This document shows, piece by piece, positions 1-8,667 of a stretch of 64,000 nucleotides of DNA. The translations under genes were made by a program, and so were the position numbers. Below the pieces are notes generated by a model. It did not search any database. It was given only the letters and a program-made list of their open reading frames with translations, and was not told the origin of the DNA. The stretch's first letter is position 1; each line of letters begins with the position of its first letter. The DNA lies in assembly GCF_002028405.1 (NCBI RefSeq), contig NZ_CP020046.1, positions 2,666,001 to 2,730,000 on the forward strand, written 5' to 3'. The DNA comes from Thiomonas intermedia. Its GTDB lineage: Bacteria > Pseudomonadota > Gammaproteobacteria > Burkholderiales > Burkholderiaceae_C.

Positions 1-471
1 CAGGCGGGCATAGTCGATCTGCTGGGCGGCGGCGTCTGCGCAGGTCTGCAGTCGCAGGACGTCGAGCCAGTGCTGCGTGTCGCGCTCCAGCGAGGCGTCG
101 CCCGCCCGCTGCCGCCACCACTGGCGCGGACGCTGGCGCGCCACGAGGGCGCAACGCAGATTGTCCGCCACGCTCAACGCGCCGAAGACCTGCGGCGACT
201 GAAAGCTGCGACCCAGGCCCGCAAGCGCGATCTGGCTTGGATGCAGCCGGTCGATGCGCTGGCCCGCGAGCCAGATGCTGCCGGCGCGCAAGGGCAGCAG
301 TCCACTGATCGCCTGAAACAGCGTGGACTTGCCCGCGCCGTTCGGGCCGACGAGCGCCACGCGCTCGCCCGCCTCGATCCGCAGGCTCAGATTCGAGAGG
401 ATGGTCTGGCCGCCGAGCACGCAGCGCACGCCGCGAACATCGAGCACAGGCAGGCCCGACGCAGCGCTCAT
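1..471 (-). CDS. livG: Branched-chain amino acid/amide ABC transporter ATP-binding protein (LivG-like), 3' part missing
   Basis: ATPase subunit of a Liv-type importer on the cytoplasmic face. The visible 157 residues start MSAASGLPVLDVRGVRC and carry the Walker A motif GPNGAGKST at about residues 42-50, followed by a LivG-like Q-loop segment (GLGRSFQSPQVFG). The frame runs off the window edge, so the signature motif and Walker B are not seen. The ATG at 471 overlaps the TGA of the upstream livM (ATGA), typical of translational coupling in a liv operon (binding protein, livH, livM, livG). The substrate cannot be read from the sequence; urea, amides or branched-chain amino acids are possible. 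Confidence 0.9.
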   Translation of the reverse strand, partial: MSAASGLPVLDVRGVRCVLGGQTILSNLSLRIEAGERVALVGPNGAGKSTLFQAISGLLPLRAGSIWLAGQRIDRLHPSQIALAGLGRSFQSPQVFGALSVADNLRCALVARQRPRQWWRQRAGDASLERDTQHWLDVLRLQTCADAAAQQIDYARL

Positions 472-1712
472 GCCGCCTCGCCTTCGACGCGCAGTCTCGG
501 TGCCAGAACGCGCCTCACCAGCACACCAAGCCCCGTGCTCACCACAGCCAGCCATGCCGCGCCCGCCCAGACCTCGGCGCTGTCGGCGCGCACCGACACC
601 CCCCAAAGCCGCAGCACGCCGTGCGCCAGCAGTTGTTGGCGCACGGCGTAGAGCAGTTCGATCAGACTGCTCGCGCCGATGAGCGACAACCCGCCGCAAA
701 CCAGCAGGGCGGCCAGCCCCCACAGTAGATCGGGGTCGCGCCGGGCGCGCAGACGACGCGCCAGCTCATGCAAGACCTCGACCAAACCCTGAGGCGCCCA
801 GATCACGATGGCGAGAAAACCAAGGCCGACATACAGCATCCACGCCTGGGAGAGCGAGGCCAGCAAGACCTCGCTGCCCACCATCAATCCCGCGCCGAGC
901 AAGGCGCCCCACGCCGTCCCGCTGCCCGCGGCCAGGCTGAACAGCAGGGCCATGCTCGATTGCGGCAGGCCGAGTGCCCCGGCGCTCACCTGTTCGACAC
1001 GCAGGGTTTGCAAAGCACCAGCCAGACCCGCGAGGAAGGCGCTCACCAGCACGAGATGCAGGCGCACGCGACGCGGCGCGCTGCCGCTCACGGCAACGCG
1101 CAGAGGGTTGTCGCGCACGGCGCGGGCCAGCAGATCGAGCCGGGTGCCATCAAGCCAGCGGAGCAAACCCGCGGCCAGCAGCACATAGGCCGCGCTGACG
1201 CCGTAGACCTGTCGCTGCGACAGCAGGTTCAGCCCCAGCCAGACGGGCCCCGCGGTACGGTCGGTCGAGACACCGCCTTCGCCGCCGAAGAAGCCTTGCA
1301 GCATCGGCGCGGCGATGGCCACCAGCAGACCGAGCCCCAGGGTGATCATGGCGAAACTCAGCCCGCCGTGGCGCACGCTGATCGGTCCGGCCACCAGCGC
1401 GACGCCCGCGGCGAACAGACCGCCGTACAGCGGCACGAGCGCAAAGGGCAGCGGCCAGCCGGCCGCGGCGATGGCATTCATCGCATGCGCCGCCGCGTAG
1501 GCCGACAGCCCGGCGTACAGCGCCTGTCCGAAACTCAACAGCCCGGCGCGCGTGACTAGCAGTCCGACGGATAGGAGCAACAGCCAGGCGATGGCCAGTT
1601 GCGACAGCAGGTTGAAGGCGGCGCTGCTCAACGGCAGGGCCACAGGCAGCGCGACCGCCGCCGCGAACAGCGCCGTCGAGGTGAGCGTCCGCCCGGAACG
1701 GCCAGCGCTCAC
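468..1712 (-). CDS. livM: Liv-type ABC transporter permease LivM with C-terminal membrane extension
   Basis: Second permease of the importer, 414 residues. The GTG start at 1712 overlaps the stop of livH (GTGA); the much longer open frame upstream is only a shadow of livH. Family hallmarks include LLVTRAGLLSFGQALYAG near the N-terminus and the conserved WGALLGA segment near residue 285. LivM proteins usually end soon after the IVIWAPQGL motif. Here about 90 more residues follow, including a hydrophobic stretch (LLWGLAALLVCGGLSLIG) and a second one (AGAAWLAVVSTGLGVLV), predicting two extra membrane helices. This extension is unusual. Assignment to the family is firm; the role of the extension is unknown. 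Confidence 0.9.
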   Translation of the reverse strand: MSAGRSGRTLTSTALFAAAVALPVALPLSSAAFNLLSQLAIAWLLLLSVGLLVTRAGLLSFGQALYAGLSAYAAAHAMNAIAAAGWPLPFALVPLYGGLFAAGVALVAGPISVRHGGLSFAMITLGLGLLVAIAAPMLQGFFGGEGGVSTDRTAGPVWLGLNLLSQRQVYGVSAAYVLLAAGLLRWLDGTRLDLLARAVRDNPLRVAVSGSAPRRVRLHLVLVSAFLAGLAGALQTLRVEQVSAGALGLPQSSMALLFSLAAGSGTAWGALLGAGLMVGSEVLLASLSQAWMLYVGLGFLAIVIWAPQGLVEVLHELARRLRARRDPDLLWGLAALLVCGGLSLIGASSLIELLYAVRQQLLAHGVLRLWGVSVRADSAEVWAGAAWLAVVSTGLGVLVRRVLAPRLRVEGEAA

Positions 1713-2683
1713 GGCGCCTCTTTCGCGGAAAACCGGCGGGTGAGTCCCTGGGGGCGCAGCGCCAGCACGACGACCAGCAGCAGATAGGGCAGCAAGGGGG
1801 CCGCGCGCGCCAGGTCGAGATGCAGCAGGCTGGGGATCAGGCCGTCGCTGGCTGGCCAGGTGGCGGGTGCATGCCAGCCCAGGTAGGCGAAGCCGTCGGC
1901 CAGCGAGCCGTTCACCGCCACCGCCAGCGTCTGCGCTTCGCCCACCAGCAGCGCGCCCAGCAGCGCACCGCGCAGCGAACCCAGGCCGCCGATGATGATG
2001 ACGGCGAACAGCAGCGCCCCCATCTGAGCGGCCATGTCGGGTTCGGTGATGAGCAGTGGCCCGCCCACCGCGCCGGCGAGGCCCGCCAGCGCGGCTCCTG
2101 CGGCAAACACCAGAGTTTGCACCGCGCGCACGTCGTGCCCCAGCGCCGACACCATGGGGGCGTGAGTCAGTGCGGCCTGCACGATCAGGCCGGCGCGCGT
2201 GCGCCACAGCAGCAGCCAGGCCAGGGCGAGCGCGGTCAGCGCCACGGCCATGACAAAGCCGCGGTACACCGGAAACGCCACGCCGCCGAGCGTCAGCAGG
2301 CTGCCCTGCAGCGCCTGGGGAATGGCGTAGGGCACCGAGCCATTGCCCCACAGCAGGCGTGCGGCCTCCACCAGCACCACGCCAAACGCGAAAGTGGCGA
2401 GCAGCTCGGGCAGATGACCCTGGGCACGCAGGCGCCGCAGCACGCCGACCTCGAAGGCCGTGGCCAGCAGCGCCACCCCCAGAGGCGCGACCACCAGGCC
2501 GCCCCAGAAGCCGAACCACGGGCCGCTCTGCCAGGCGAGATAGGCGCCCAGCATGTAGAAACTGCCGTGGGCGAAATTGAGAATGCCCAGCAGCGAGAAA
2601 ATCAGCGTCAGGCCCGAAGCCAGCAGGAACAGCAGCAGGCTGTAGCTCAGGCCATTGAGCGCAGAGAGTGCGAGCGCGTCCAT
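1709..2683 (-). CDS. livH: Liv-type ABC transporter permease LivH
   Basis: First permease of the importer, 324 residues, strongly hydrophobic with about eight membrane segments. The typical LivH opening is present: a helix (YSLLLFLLASGLTLIFSLLG) followed by ILNFAHGSFYMLGAYLAW. The late motif GGLGSLRGALLGALLVG is the conserved cytoplasmic coupling loop region. The protein ends with RPQGLTRRFSAKEAP. I took the ATG at 2683 (MDALALSALNG); the frame is open for 17 further codons upstream, but these are Arg-rich and unlike the family. The gene lies 28 bp downstream of the binding-protein gene and overlaps livM by four bases. Confidence 0.92.
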   Translation of the reverse strand: MDALALSALNGLSYSLLLFLLASGLTLIFSLLGILNFAHGSFYMLGAYLAWQSGPWFGFWGGLVVAPLGVALLATAFEVGVLRRLRAQGHLPELLATFAFGVVLVEAARLLWGNGSVPYAIPQALQGSLLTLGGVAFPVYRGFVMAVALTALALAWLLLWRTRAGLIVQAALTHAPMVSALGHDVRAVQTLVFAAGAALAGLAGAVGGPLLITEPDMAAQMGALLFAVIIIGGLGSLRGALLGALLVGEAQTLAVAVNGSLADGFAYLGWHAPATWPASDGLIPSLLHLDLARAAPLLPYLLLVVVLALRPQGLTRRFSAKEAP

Positions 2684-2711
2684 GCGGGAACCGCGGCGAG
2701 GGCTCCCGGCT

Positions 2712-4037
2712 TTAGCGCGACGGCGGCACGGCACCGCCCGTGCTCACCGCACTCGCCGCAAGCCTGGGCTGCTTGACCGGATAGACCTCGGTCATCAACG
2801 GCCGCCGCATGGTGCACTGAGCCGGCAGCGTGGTCTGCACCGTGTCGTAGGTGTGTTCGAGTGCGAAGGTGTATCCCGTCTGTTCCACGTTGTAGGGATT
2901 GGTGGGCGAAACCGGCTGCCACGCACTCACATAGATGGGCTGGAGCAACTGATGATCGGCCGCCCGCATGGTGACGTCGCCATTGAAGGTGCGGAATTTG
3001 AGCCCTTCCATCGCGGCGGCGACTTTCAGCGGTTCGGTGCTGTGCGCCCTGGTCATCGCGGCGGTGAGCAGGGCCAGGCCGGTGTAGGTGGCGGGCACCG
3101 AGAAGTCCTGCTTGTACTTGTCGCGAAAACCTTTTTGCAGGCTTTGCAGCACGCCCGGCAGGTTGGGCTCGCTGTAATAGACGAGCTTGACGCGCCCGGC
3201 GTCGTGAGGGCCGATTTCGCTGGGTGCGCCCAGGCTGCTGGCATAGAAGGTGTAGAGGTCGGCCTTGAGTGCGCCTTGCTGCGCGGCCTTGATGAGCAGG
3301 GTGAGATCGGGGCCCCAGTTGGCGGTGATGACGCAGTCGGCCTTGGCCGCCTGCACCTTGGCGATGTAGGGCGAAAAGTCCTTGACCTGACCCAGGGGCA
3401 CGAAGTCTTCGCCGACGATCTGGATGTCCGGTCGCTTGAGCGCCAGCATTTCGCGCGCGTACTTCGCCACCTGATGGCCGAAGGAATAGTCCTGCTCGAT
3501 GAGATAGACGCGCTTGACTTCCGGCCGGTTGCGGATGTCGTCGGTCATCGCCTGCATGGTCATCGGCACGCTGGGCTGAAGCGCAAAGTGCCAGAAGCTG
3601 CAGTCGCTGCCGGTGAGTGCCGAATCGACGGCGGCATAGTTGAGATAGAGCACTTCCTTGCCCGGATGGCGGCTGTTGTGGCGGCTCACGGCTTTCGACA
3701 GGGCGATCGCCGCGCCCGAACCGTCGCCCTGCAAGATATACCGGATGCCCTGATCCACGGCGGCCTGCAAGGCATTGACCGTGTCTTGCACCGCGCCCTT
3801 GTTGTCGAACGGCACGATCTCGAAGCGCACGCCCGCGGTGTTGCCGCGATTGACCCGGTCGGCCACGAACTGCCAGCTCTGCAACTGATTCTGTCCGACC
3901 GCGGCGAAAGGCCCGGTCAACGGGTCGATGAAGGCCAGCTTGACGGTCGGGATCTGCCGCGCCCGCACCGGGCTGGCGCCCAACAGCATGCCGCCGGCCA
4001 GCGTGGAGAGAAAACTTCTGCGGTCGATGGTGTGCAT
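2712..4037 (-). CDS. Periplasmic substrate-binding protein of the Liv-type ABC transporter
   Basis: Periplasmic ligand-binding protein, 441 residues, delivering the substrate to the LivHM permease encoded directly downstream. The N-terminus MHTIDRRSFLSTLAGGMLLGA has a twin Arg followed by a hydrophobic stretch, so a Tat or Sec signal peptide ending near ARQ (about residue 28) is likely. The mature part opens with VKLAFIDPLTGPFAAVGQ, the standard start of peripla_BP_6 (LivK/UrtA-like) proteins. The ligand is not deducible. It is the first gene of the minus-strand operon binding protein-livH-livM-livG. At about 440 residues it is longer than LivJ/LivK (about 370), as in amide or urea-type relatives. 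Confidence 0.88.
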   Translation of the reverse strand: MHTIDRRSFLSTLAGGMLLGASPVRARQIPTVKLAFIDPLTGPFAAVGQNQLQSWQFVADRVNRGNTAGVRFEIVPFDNKGAVQDTVNALQAAVDQGIRYILQGDGSGAAIALSKAVSRHNSRHPGKEVLYLNYAAVDSALTGSDCSFWHFALQPSVPMTMQAMTDDIRNRPEVKRVYLIEQDYSFGHQVAKYAREMLALKRPDIQIVGEDFVPLGQVKDFSPYIAKVQAAKADCVITANWGPDLTLLIKAAQQGALKADLYTFYASSLGAPSEIGPHDAGRVKLVYYSEPNLPGVLQSLQKGFRDKYKQDFSVPATYTGLALLTAAMTRAHSTEPLKVAAAMEGLKFRTFNGDVTMRAADHQLLQPIYVSAWQPVSPTNPYNVEQTGYTFALEHTYDTVQTTLPAQCTMRRPLMTEVYPVKQPRLAASAVSTGGAVPPSR

Positions 4038-4090
4038 GGCGTTTCTAAAAGGTCTTCCGCCAGGGCGGAGGAAAAAAGGCCAATGCTAAG

Positions 4091-4162
4091 GCAACACCGA
4101 ACCAGCCCCTCGGCTGTCGCGCATCCCGGCGCACGCCATCGCGGGAACTTGTTCAGCGTGGT
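4091..4162. repeat. Dispersed palindromic intergenic repeat, copy 1 (degenerate)
   Basis: Positions 4136-4159 are identical over 24 bp to 35903-35926, and AGCCCCTCG at 4104-4112 also recurs there. In this copy the left arm is degraded and separated from the right arm by extra bases, so the hairpin is imperfect. It sits in the non-coding gap between the copper receptor and the ABC binding protein. Confidence 0.6.
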
Positions 4163-4213
4163 CCCGGTCGCGCCGAACAAGTGCCTCCACGGTGGCCAGG
4201 CCCTGAAACGATT

Positions 4214-4255
4214 CGGCCCCCGTCACTGAGGTCGAACCATCAGCGACGGGGGCCG
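4214..4255 (-). terminator. Hairpin 3' of the copper receptor gene
   Basis: An 11-bp perfect inverted repeat (4214-4224 with 4245-4255; arm CGGCCCCCGTC) with a 20-nt loop lies 20 bp beyond the stop codon of the TonB-dependent receptor. No clear T-run follows, so it may be a processing hairpin or a Rho-assisted terminator rather than a classic intrinsic one. Confidence 0.5.
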
Positions 4256-4275
4256 GGCGAGTCGGGCTTCAGCCG

Positions 4276-6573
4276 TCAGAACGAGACGGTGCCCCGCACA
4301 TAGACGCTGCGGCCGGGCCCGGGTACGGCAATGCCCCAGGGTAGACCGTTGATGGACATGGTCGTGCCCTGGCCGACGTAAGTGCCGCCCGTGGGCAGGT
4401 CGTAGAACTTGTTCAGCGCGTTTTCGACACCGAAGTCCACCCGCGCCTGCTTCCAGCTGTAGCTGGCACGCAGGTTGAGCAGGCCGTAACCCGCGGTGGG
4501 CACCTCGTTGCGCACTTGGGAGACATCGGTCTTGGCCTTGACCAGCACCCATTCGACGGCGTTGCTCCATGCCCCCAGGGTCTGGGTGAGGGTGAGGCGG
4601 GCGTTGAGGGGCATGATGCCGTAGAGGTTGTCGTCGGTATCGGTGTTCTTGCCCCGGGTGTAGTTGACCAGCCCTTGCAATCCGAAACTGCCCAGCGCGG
4701 TGTGGTGCGCCAGCGGCATCTTGCCCGACAGGTTGAGACCATACAGGCGGGCGGCCTGGTTCATGTATTTGAGCGTGACGAATTGCCCGGTGACCGGCGT
4801 GGCGACCGCCGTGTTGGTGGCGGCGTTCCACTGCACGGCGTCGATGTAGTCGCTCACCTGCGTGTAGAACGGCGTGGCCTGGAAGGCCCAGGCGCGGTCG
4901 GCGGCATGCCAGTCGGCGGTGGCGGTGAGGGTGGTGGCCGTCTCGGGTTTGAGGTTGGGATTGCCAATGTAGCCGTTGCCGTCGCCGACAAAGTTGTTCA
5001 TCACCGCCGCCATGCTCCAGGTGGACCAGGGGTAGAGCTGGTACAGGTTGGGCGAGCGGCTGGTGCGGCCCAGGCCGACATCGAGGTCGAGGGTGTCGCT
5101 GACGCGGTATTTCGACAGCAAGGACAGGTCGATGTTGTGGTCGGTGCGCTCGCGGCTCGTGGCGTTGAAGAGCGCGGCATCTCGCGCCTGATACGTGGCC
5201 ATCATGCCCATGCCGTTGGTATTGGCGTAGCCCGAGGCCGGCCCCGCGTCGGTGCGCACCTGATCCACGCGCACACCCGCGAGCGTCTGCCATTGCGGGG
5301 TGATCTGCTTTTGCCATTCGCCCCACAGGCTCAGACGATCACGCACACCGTCGTTGATGTTGTAGAAGGTGCCTGGCCACATGCCTGCGCCTGACGGCGG
5401 CCACCAGTCTTCCAGGCGGTAGCGCTGGAATTCGGTGCCGATGCGCAGGGTGTCGGTGGCGCTGAGGTCGAAGCTAGCCTTGACCTTGGCGCCGGTGGTG
5501 TGGCTTTCTGTGTCCATGGGCATGCCCGCCGCGCAAGTGGCAGAGATGGGCGAACAGGGCACGCCATACGACGCGGTGGGACCGCCGCTTGCGCTGCCGT
5601 ACCAGAAGCGCCTGTCCGCGCCGAAGTCCATGTGATGGTCCACGGTCTCGTGATAGGCGCGGGCATCCAGCTCACCCCAGGCGAACTGGCGCTGCCAGTG
5701 CAGATCGAAGCGCTTCTCGGTGTTGCCCAGCATGTCCATGCGCTGGTTGGGGTAGAGCTGTTCGGGCACATCCTGATAGCCGAGCGTCAGGTCGAGCCAT
5801 TGCTTGTCGCCGCGCCAGGCCATGCCCAGAAGGTGGTTGCGCACGTCGTAGGCCGTGGAGCCGACCACGTCGCGTCCCAGGCTCTGGCCGGGATTGCCGG
5901 TGGCGGTGAAGCTCTTGAAGTCGCCTCCGGCCTTGTAATCGTCGGCCTTGGCCAGGCTGCCGTCGTAGCGGATGGCAAAGGCGTCGGTGCCGTAATGCGC
6001 CGAGAGACCCAGATCCTTGCCGCTGCCATTGGTACGGTAGCCCGCGCTGACTTCGCCGCCGGCGATGGTCTTGCCCGGCGCGGCGAACTGCGGCGGGGCG
6101 GTTTTCACGTCGATCGCGCCGCCGATGGCATCGCCGCCGACAGACACAGGCGCCACGCCCGGATACACCGTGATGCTGGAGACCTGATTCGGCGAGACAT
6201 ACGACAGCACCGGGTTCATGTGATTGGGGCAACTGGCGATGAGGCCCATGCCGTCGAGCTGGATGTTGAGCCGGTCGTCGGCCAGGCCGTTGATCTGCGG
6301 CAGACCGCTCACGCCCCCCGCGGCATTCACGCTCAGCCCGGGCAGACCGTTCAACAGACTGGCGGTATCGCTGGTCCGCGCCCGTTGGGCATCGAGCGAC
6401 TGGCCGGCCAGAAAACGGGCCCAGGGCGGGGCGGCCTGCGGCGCGGTCACCACCACGGGAGGGAGCGTGACCTCCGCGGCCTGCACAGGCAGGGCGATGC
6501 CGCAAAACGCGCTGGCAAGCGCGAGCGGGAGCAGACGTGGGGAGGGGTTGGGTGGGCTGGCAGAATGTCGCAT
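4276..6573 (-). CDS. oprC: TonB-dependent outer-membrane copper receptor (OprC/NosA type)
   Basis: A 765-residue outer-membrane beta-barrel importer powered by TonB. It has a signal peptide at residues 1-32 (cut after PVQA), then the plug domain (LPPVVVTAP, later VSVGGDAIGGAIDV) and a barrel ending in the aromatic RGTVSF. The plug contains CPNHM at residues 115-119, and the barrel contains HHM at 313-315. This matches the CxxxM...HxM copper-coordination signature described for Pseudomonas OprC, with similar spacing, so uptake of copper is the best call. The open frame continues about 200 codons upstream but overlaps divergent pabB; MRHSASPP at 6573 followed by a normal signal peptide is the credible start. 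The gene stands alone, divergent from pabB. Confidence 0.88.
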   Translation of the reverse strand: MRHSASPPNPSPRLLPLALASAFCGIALPVQAAEVTLPPVVVTAPQAAPPWARFLAGQSLDAQRARTSDTASLLNGLPGLSVNAAGGVSGLPQINGLADDRLNIQLDGMGLIASCPNHMNPVLSYVSPNQVSSITVYPGVAPVSVGGDAIGGAIDVKTAPPQFAAPGKTIAGGEVSAGYRTNGSGKDLGLSAHYGTDAFAIRYDGSLAKADDYKAGGDFKSFTATGNPGQSLGRDVVGSTAYDVRNHLLGMAWRGDKQWLDLTLGYQDVPEQLYPNQRMDMLGNTEKRFDLHWQRQFAWGELDARAYHETVDHHMDFGADRRFWYGSASGGPTASYGVPCSPISATCAAGMPMDTESHTTGAKVKASFDLSATDTLRIGTEFQRYRLEDWWPPSGAGMWPGTFYNINDGVRDRLSLWGEWQKQITPQWQTLAGVRVDQVRTDAGPASGYANTNGMGMMATYQARDAALFNATSRERTDHNIDLSLLSKYRVSDTLDLDVGLGRTSRSPNLYQLYPWSTWSMAAVMNNFVGDGNGYIGNPNLKPETATTLTATADWHAADRAWAFQATPFYTQVSDYIDAVQWNAATNTAVATPVTGQFVTLKYMNQAARLYGLNLSGKMPLAHHTALGSFGLQGLVNYTRGKNTDTDDNLYGIMPLNARLTLTQTLGAWSNAVEWVLVKAKTDVSQVRNEVPTAGYGLLNLRASYSWKQARVDFGVENALNKFYDLPTGGTYVGQGTTMSINGLPWGIAVPGPGRSVYVRGTVSF

Positions 6574-6650
6574 GGATCGAGAAAGGCGAGGGACGAAGCG
6601 TCGTGACGAAGGCAAAGCGCACACTCTAGAAAGCGGGTTGCGCGTTCTCG

Positions 6651-6667
6651 TGCGACAAAAAGTCGCA
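6651..6667. promoter_or_regulatory. Palindrome between copper receptor and pabB; RegA/PrrA-like box
   Basis: TGCGAC-AAAAA-GTCGCA is a perfect 6-bp inverted repeat with a 5-nt spacer in the divergent promoter gap (receptor start 6573, pabB start 6703). It fits the loose GCGNC-Nx-GNCGC consensus of RegA/PrrA/RoxR redox response regulators. The assignment to a regulator is inference; the palindrome is seen directly. Confidence 0.4.
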
Positions 6668-6702
6668 TTTGTCGGCCGAGGGGCACAGGGGTTTTCCCCA
6701 AA

Positions 6703-8622
6703 ATGACAAATCTCACGCAGGCTGATTTCGTCTTGTTCGACGACGCGCAGGCCGATTCCGCGCAGCCCACCAGCCGCCTGTTGCTCACGCCGGTGTCGCG
6801 GTGGAGCGCTGTGGCCGAAAGCGAGGTTGCGCCGGCTTTCGAGCAGGTGGAATGGGCCGTCGCGCAGGGTTTGCAGGTGGCTCTCTTCGTGGCCTATGAG
6901 GCGGCAGCGGCGCTGGCGGGTCTGCCCGTGCAGGATCGCGATCAGAAAGACACGCCGCTGGTCGAGGCGCTCGCGTTCGAGGCGGTCACCATGCTGGACG
7001 CGCAAGGGGTGAGCCGATGGCTGCAGAGGCAGACGGCGCATCTGCCGCAAGAGCCGTGCGGCGTGGCCGCCTTGCAACCGGGCATCGCGCCCGAGCAGTA
7101 CACCGCGGCGCTGACCCGTATTGCCGAACACCTGCACGCCGGTGACTGCTATCAGATCAACTTCACCTGGCCGTTGCACGGGCAGGTGTTCGGTCATCCG
7201 CTGGCGCTTTATGCCGCGCTGCGGCAGGCGCAGCCCACGCGCTATTCCTGTCTGGCCCGCTTGGGCGAACGCTGGATCTTGAGCTTCTCGCCCGAGTTGT
7301 TTTTCGCCCGCGACGGGGCGGCCCTGCGGGCGCGGCCGATGAAGGGCACCGCGCCGCGCCGGGCCGAGCCCCAGGCCGACGCGCAGGCCGCGCGGGCGCT
7401 GGCGGCCGATCCCAAGAACCGCGCCGAGAATCTGATGATCCTCGATCTACTGCGCAACGACCTCGGGCGGCTGGCCGTGCCGGGCAGCGTGCAGGTGCCC
7501 GAGCGCTTCACCGTCGAGCCCTATCCGACCGTGTGGCAGATGACGTCGAGCGTGCAGGCCGTGCTCGACGAGCAGGCGGCTCCCCGGCGGTGGGCGGAGA
7601 TCTTCGCCGCGCTCTTTCCTTGCGGCTCGGTCACCGGCGCGCCCAAGCGCAAAAGCATGGAGATCATCCGTGCGCTGGAGGGCGGACCGCGCGGGCTTTA
7701 CACCGGCGCGCTGGGCTTCATCGACCCGCGTTCCGAGACCACGGGGCCGCAGGCGGTTTTCAATGTGCCCATCCGCACCCTGGAAGTTGACGACGCCATG
7801 CAGTCCACGGGCGCAGGCGCGGGCACTCGTGCCTTCCGGCTCGGCGTGGGCAGCGGCGTGGTGGCCGACTCCGAGCCCGCCGCCGAGTGGCAGGAGTGCT
7901 GGGACAAGCTGCGCTTCGTCACCGCACACGATCCGGGCTTCGGCCTGATCGAGACCTTTGCCGCGCTATGGCCTGCGCAGAGCGGGCGCATCGAGCGGCA
8001 TCTGGCCCGTCTGGCCCAATCGGCCGCGTACTTCGGCTTTGCCTGCGATCTGCCCGCGCTGCGCCAGGAACTGGCCGAGGCCCATCACGATCTTGAATGT
8101 CCCGCCACCGTCCTACGACAAGAGAACTCCGACCCCTGGCAGGCCGCGTGCGACGGGCTCGCCCCCGCGCCCTGGCGCACGCGGCTGGTGTTGCGCAAGT
8201 CGGGCGCGTTCGAGCTTGAGGTGCAGCCCATGCCGCCGGCGCCGCAGCAGCCGGTAAGGTTGCTGCGGGCCGCGGACGTGCTCGATGCCTCCGACGTGTT
8301 CCTGCGCCACAAGACCACGCACCGCGCCCGCTACGACGCCGCCTGGCAGGCCGCCCAGGCCCGGGGCGCATTCGACCAGGTGTTCTGCAACGCGCGCGGT
8401 GAACTGTGTGAAGGCGGGCGCAGTTCGCTGCTGTTGCGCCTCGACGGCCAGTGGTGCACCCCGGCGCGGAGCAGCGGTCTGCTGCCCGGCGTGGCGCGGC
8501 AGTGGCTGATCGATCATGGTGGGCTGCGCGAGGCCGTGCTGCAAGCCGCCGACCTGCAGCGCGCCGAACGGCTTGCCGTGGTCAACAGCCTGCGCGGCGT
8601 GTTGGCGGCCGTGCTCGGGTGA
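6703..8622 (+). CDS. pabB: Bifunctional aminodeoxychorismate synthase component I / aminodeoxychorismate lyase (PabB-PabC fusion)
   Basis: A 639-residue fusion making p-aminobenzoate for folate. Residues about 1-410 are the PabB chorismate-binding domain, with CYQINFTWPL, KGTAPRR, EPYPTVWQM and PCGSVTGAPKRKSMEIIRAL. Residues about 420-639 are a class-IV aminotransferase-like PabC domain, starting at GFGLIETFA. The candidate PLP lysine lies in FLRHKTTHR, and the C-terminal motif is SSGLLPGVARQWLI. Chorismate plus ammonia is converted to aminodeoxychorismate and then to PABA and pyruvate; the glutaminase PabA is not in this window. The ATG at 6703 has only a weak ribosome site. It is divergent from the copper receptor and convergent with the GGDEF gene that follows. 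Confidence 0.92.
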   Translation: MTNLTQADFVLFDDAQADSAQPTSRLLLTPVSRWSAVAESEVAPAFEQVEWAVAQGLQVALFVAYEAAAALAGLPVQDRDQKDTPLVEALAFEAVTMLDAQGVSRWLQRQTAHLPQEPCGVAALQPGIAPEQYTAALTRIAEHLHAGDCYQINFTWPLHGQVFGHPLALYAALRQAQPTRYSCLARLGERWILSFSPELFFARDGAALRARPMKGTAPRRAEPQADAQAARALAADPKNRAENLMILDLLRNDLGRLAVPGSVQVPERFTVEPYPTVWQMTSSVQAVLDEQAAPRRWAEIFAALFPCGSVTGAPKRKSMEIIRALEGGPRGLYTGALGFIDPRSETTGPQAVFNVPIRTLEVDDAMQSTGAGAGTRAFRLGVGSGVVADSEPAAEWQECWDKLRFVTAHDPGFGLIETFAALWPAQSGRIERHLARLAQSAAYFGFACDLPALRQELAEAHHDLECPATVLRQENSDPWQAACDGLAPAPWRTRLVLRKSGAFELEVQPMPPAPQQPVRLLRAADVLDASDVFLRHKTTHRARYDAAWQAAQARGAFDQVFCNARGELCEGGRSSLLLRLDGQWCTPARSSGLLPGVARQWLIDHGGLREAVLQAADLQRAERLAVVNSLRGVLAAVLG

Positions 8623-8667
8623 GGTCTCGGAAGAAGGGTCAGGCGCAGACTGGCCCGGACGGCGTTT

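Noticed and set aside
2655-4229. 524-aa plus-strand frame across the ABC binding protein
   Set aside because: Gly/Arg/His-rich shadow frame; the minus strand encodes a clear periplasmic binding protein.
6573-7197. N-terminal extension of the copper receptor
   Set aside because: The open frame overlaps the strongly supported pabB on the other strand, and a proper signal peptide begins at 6573.
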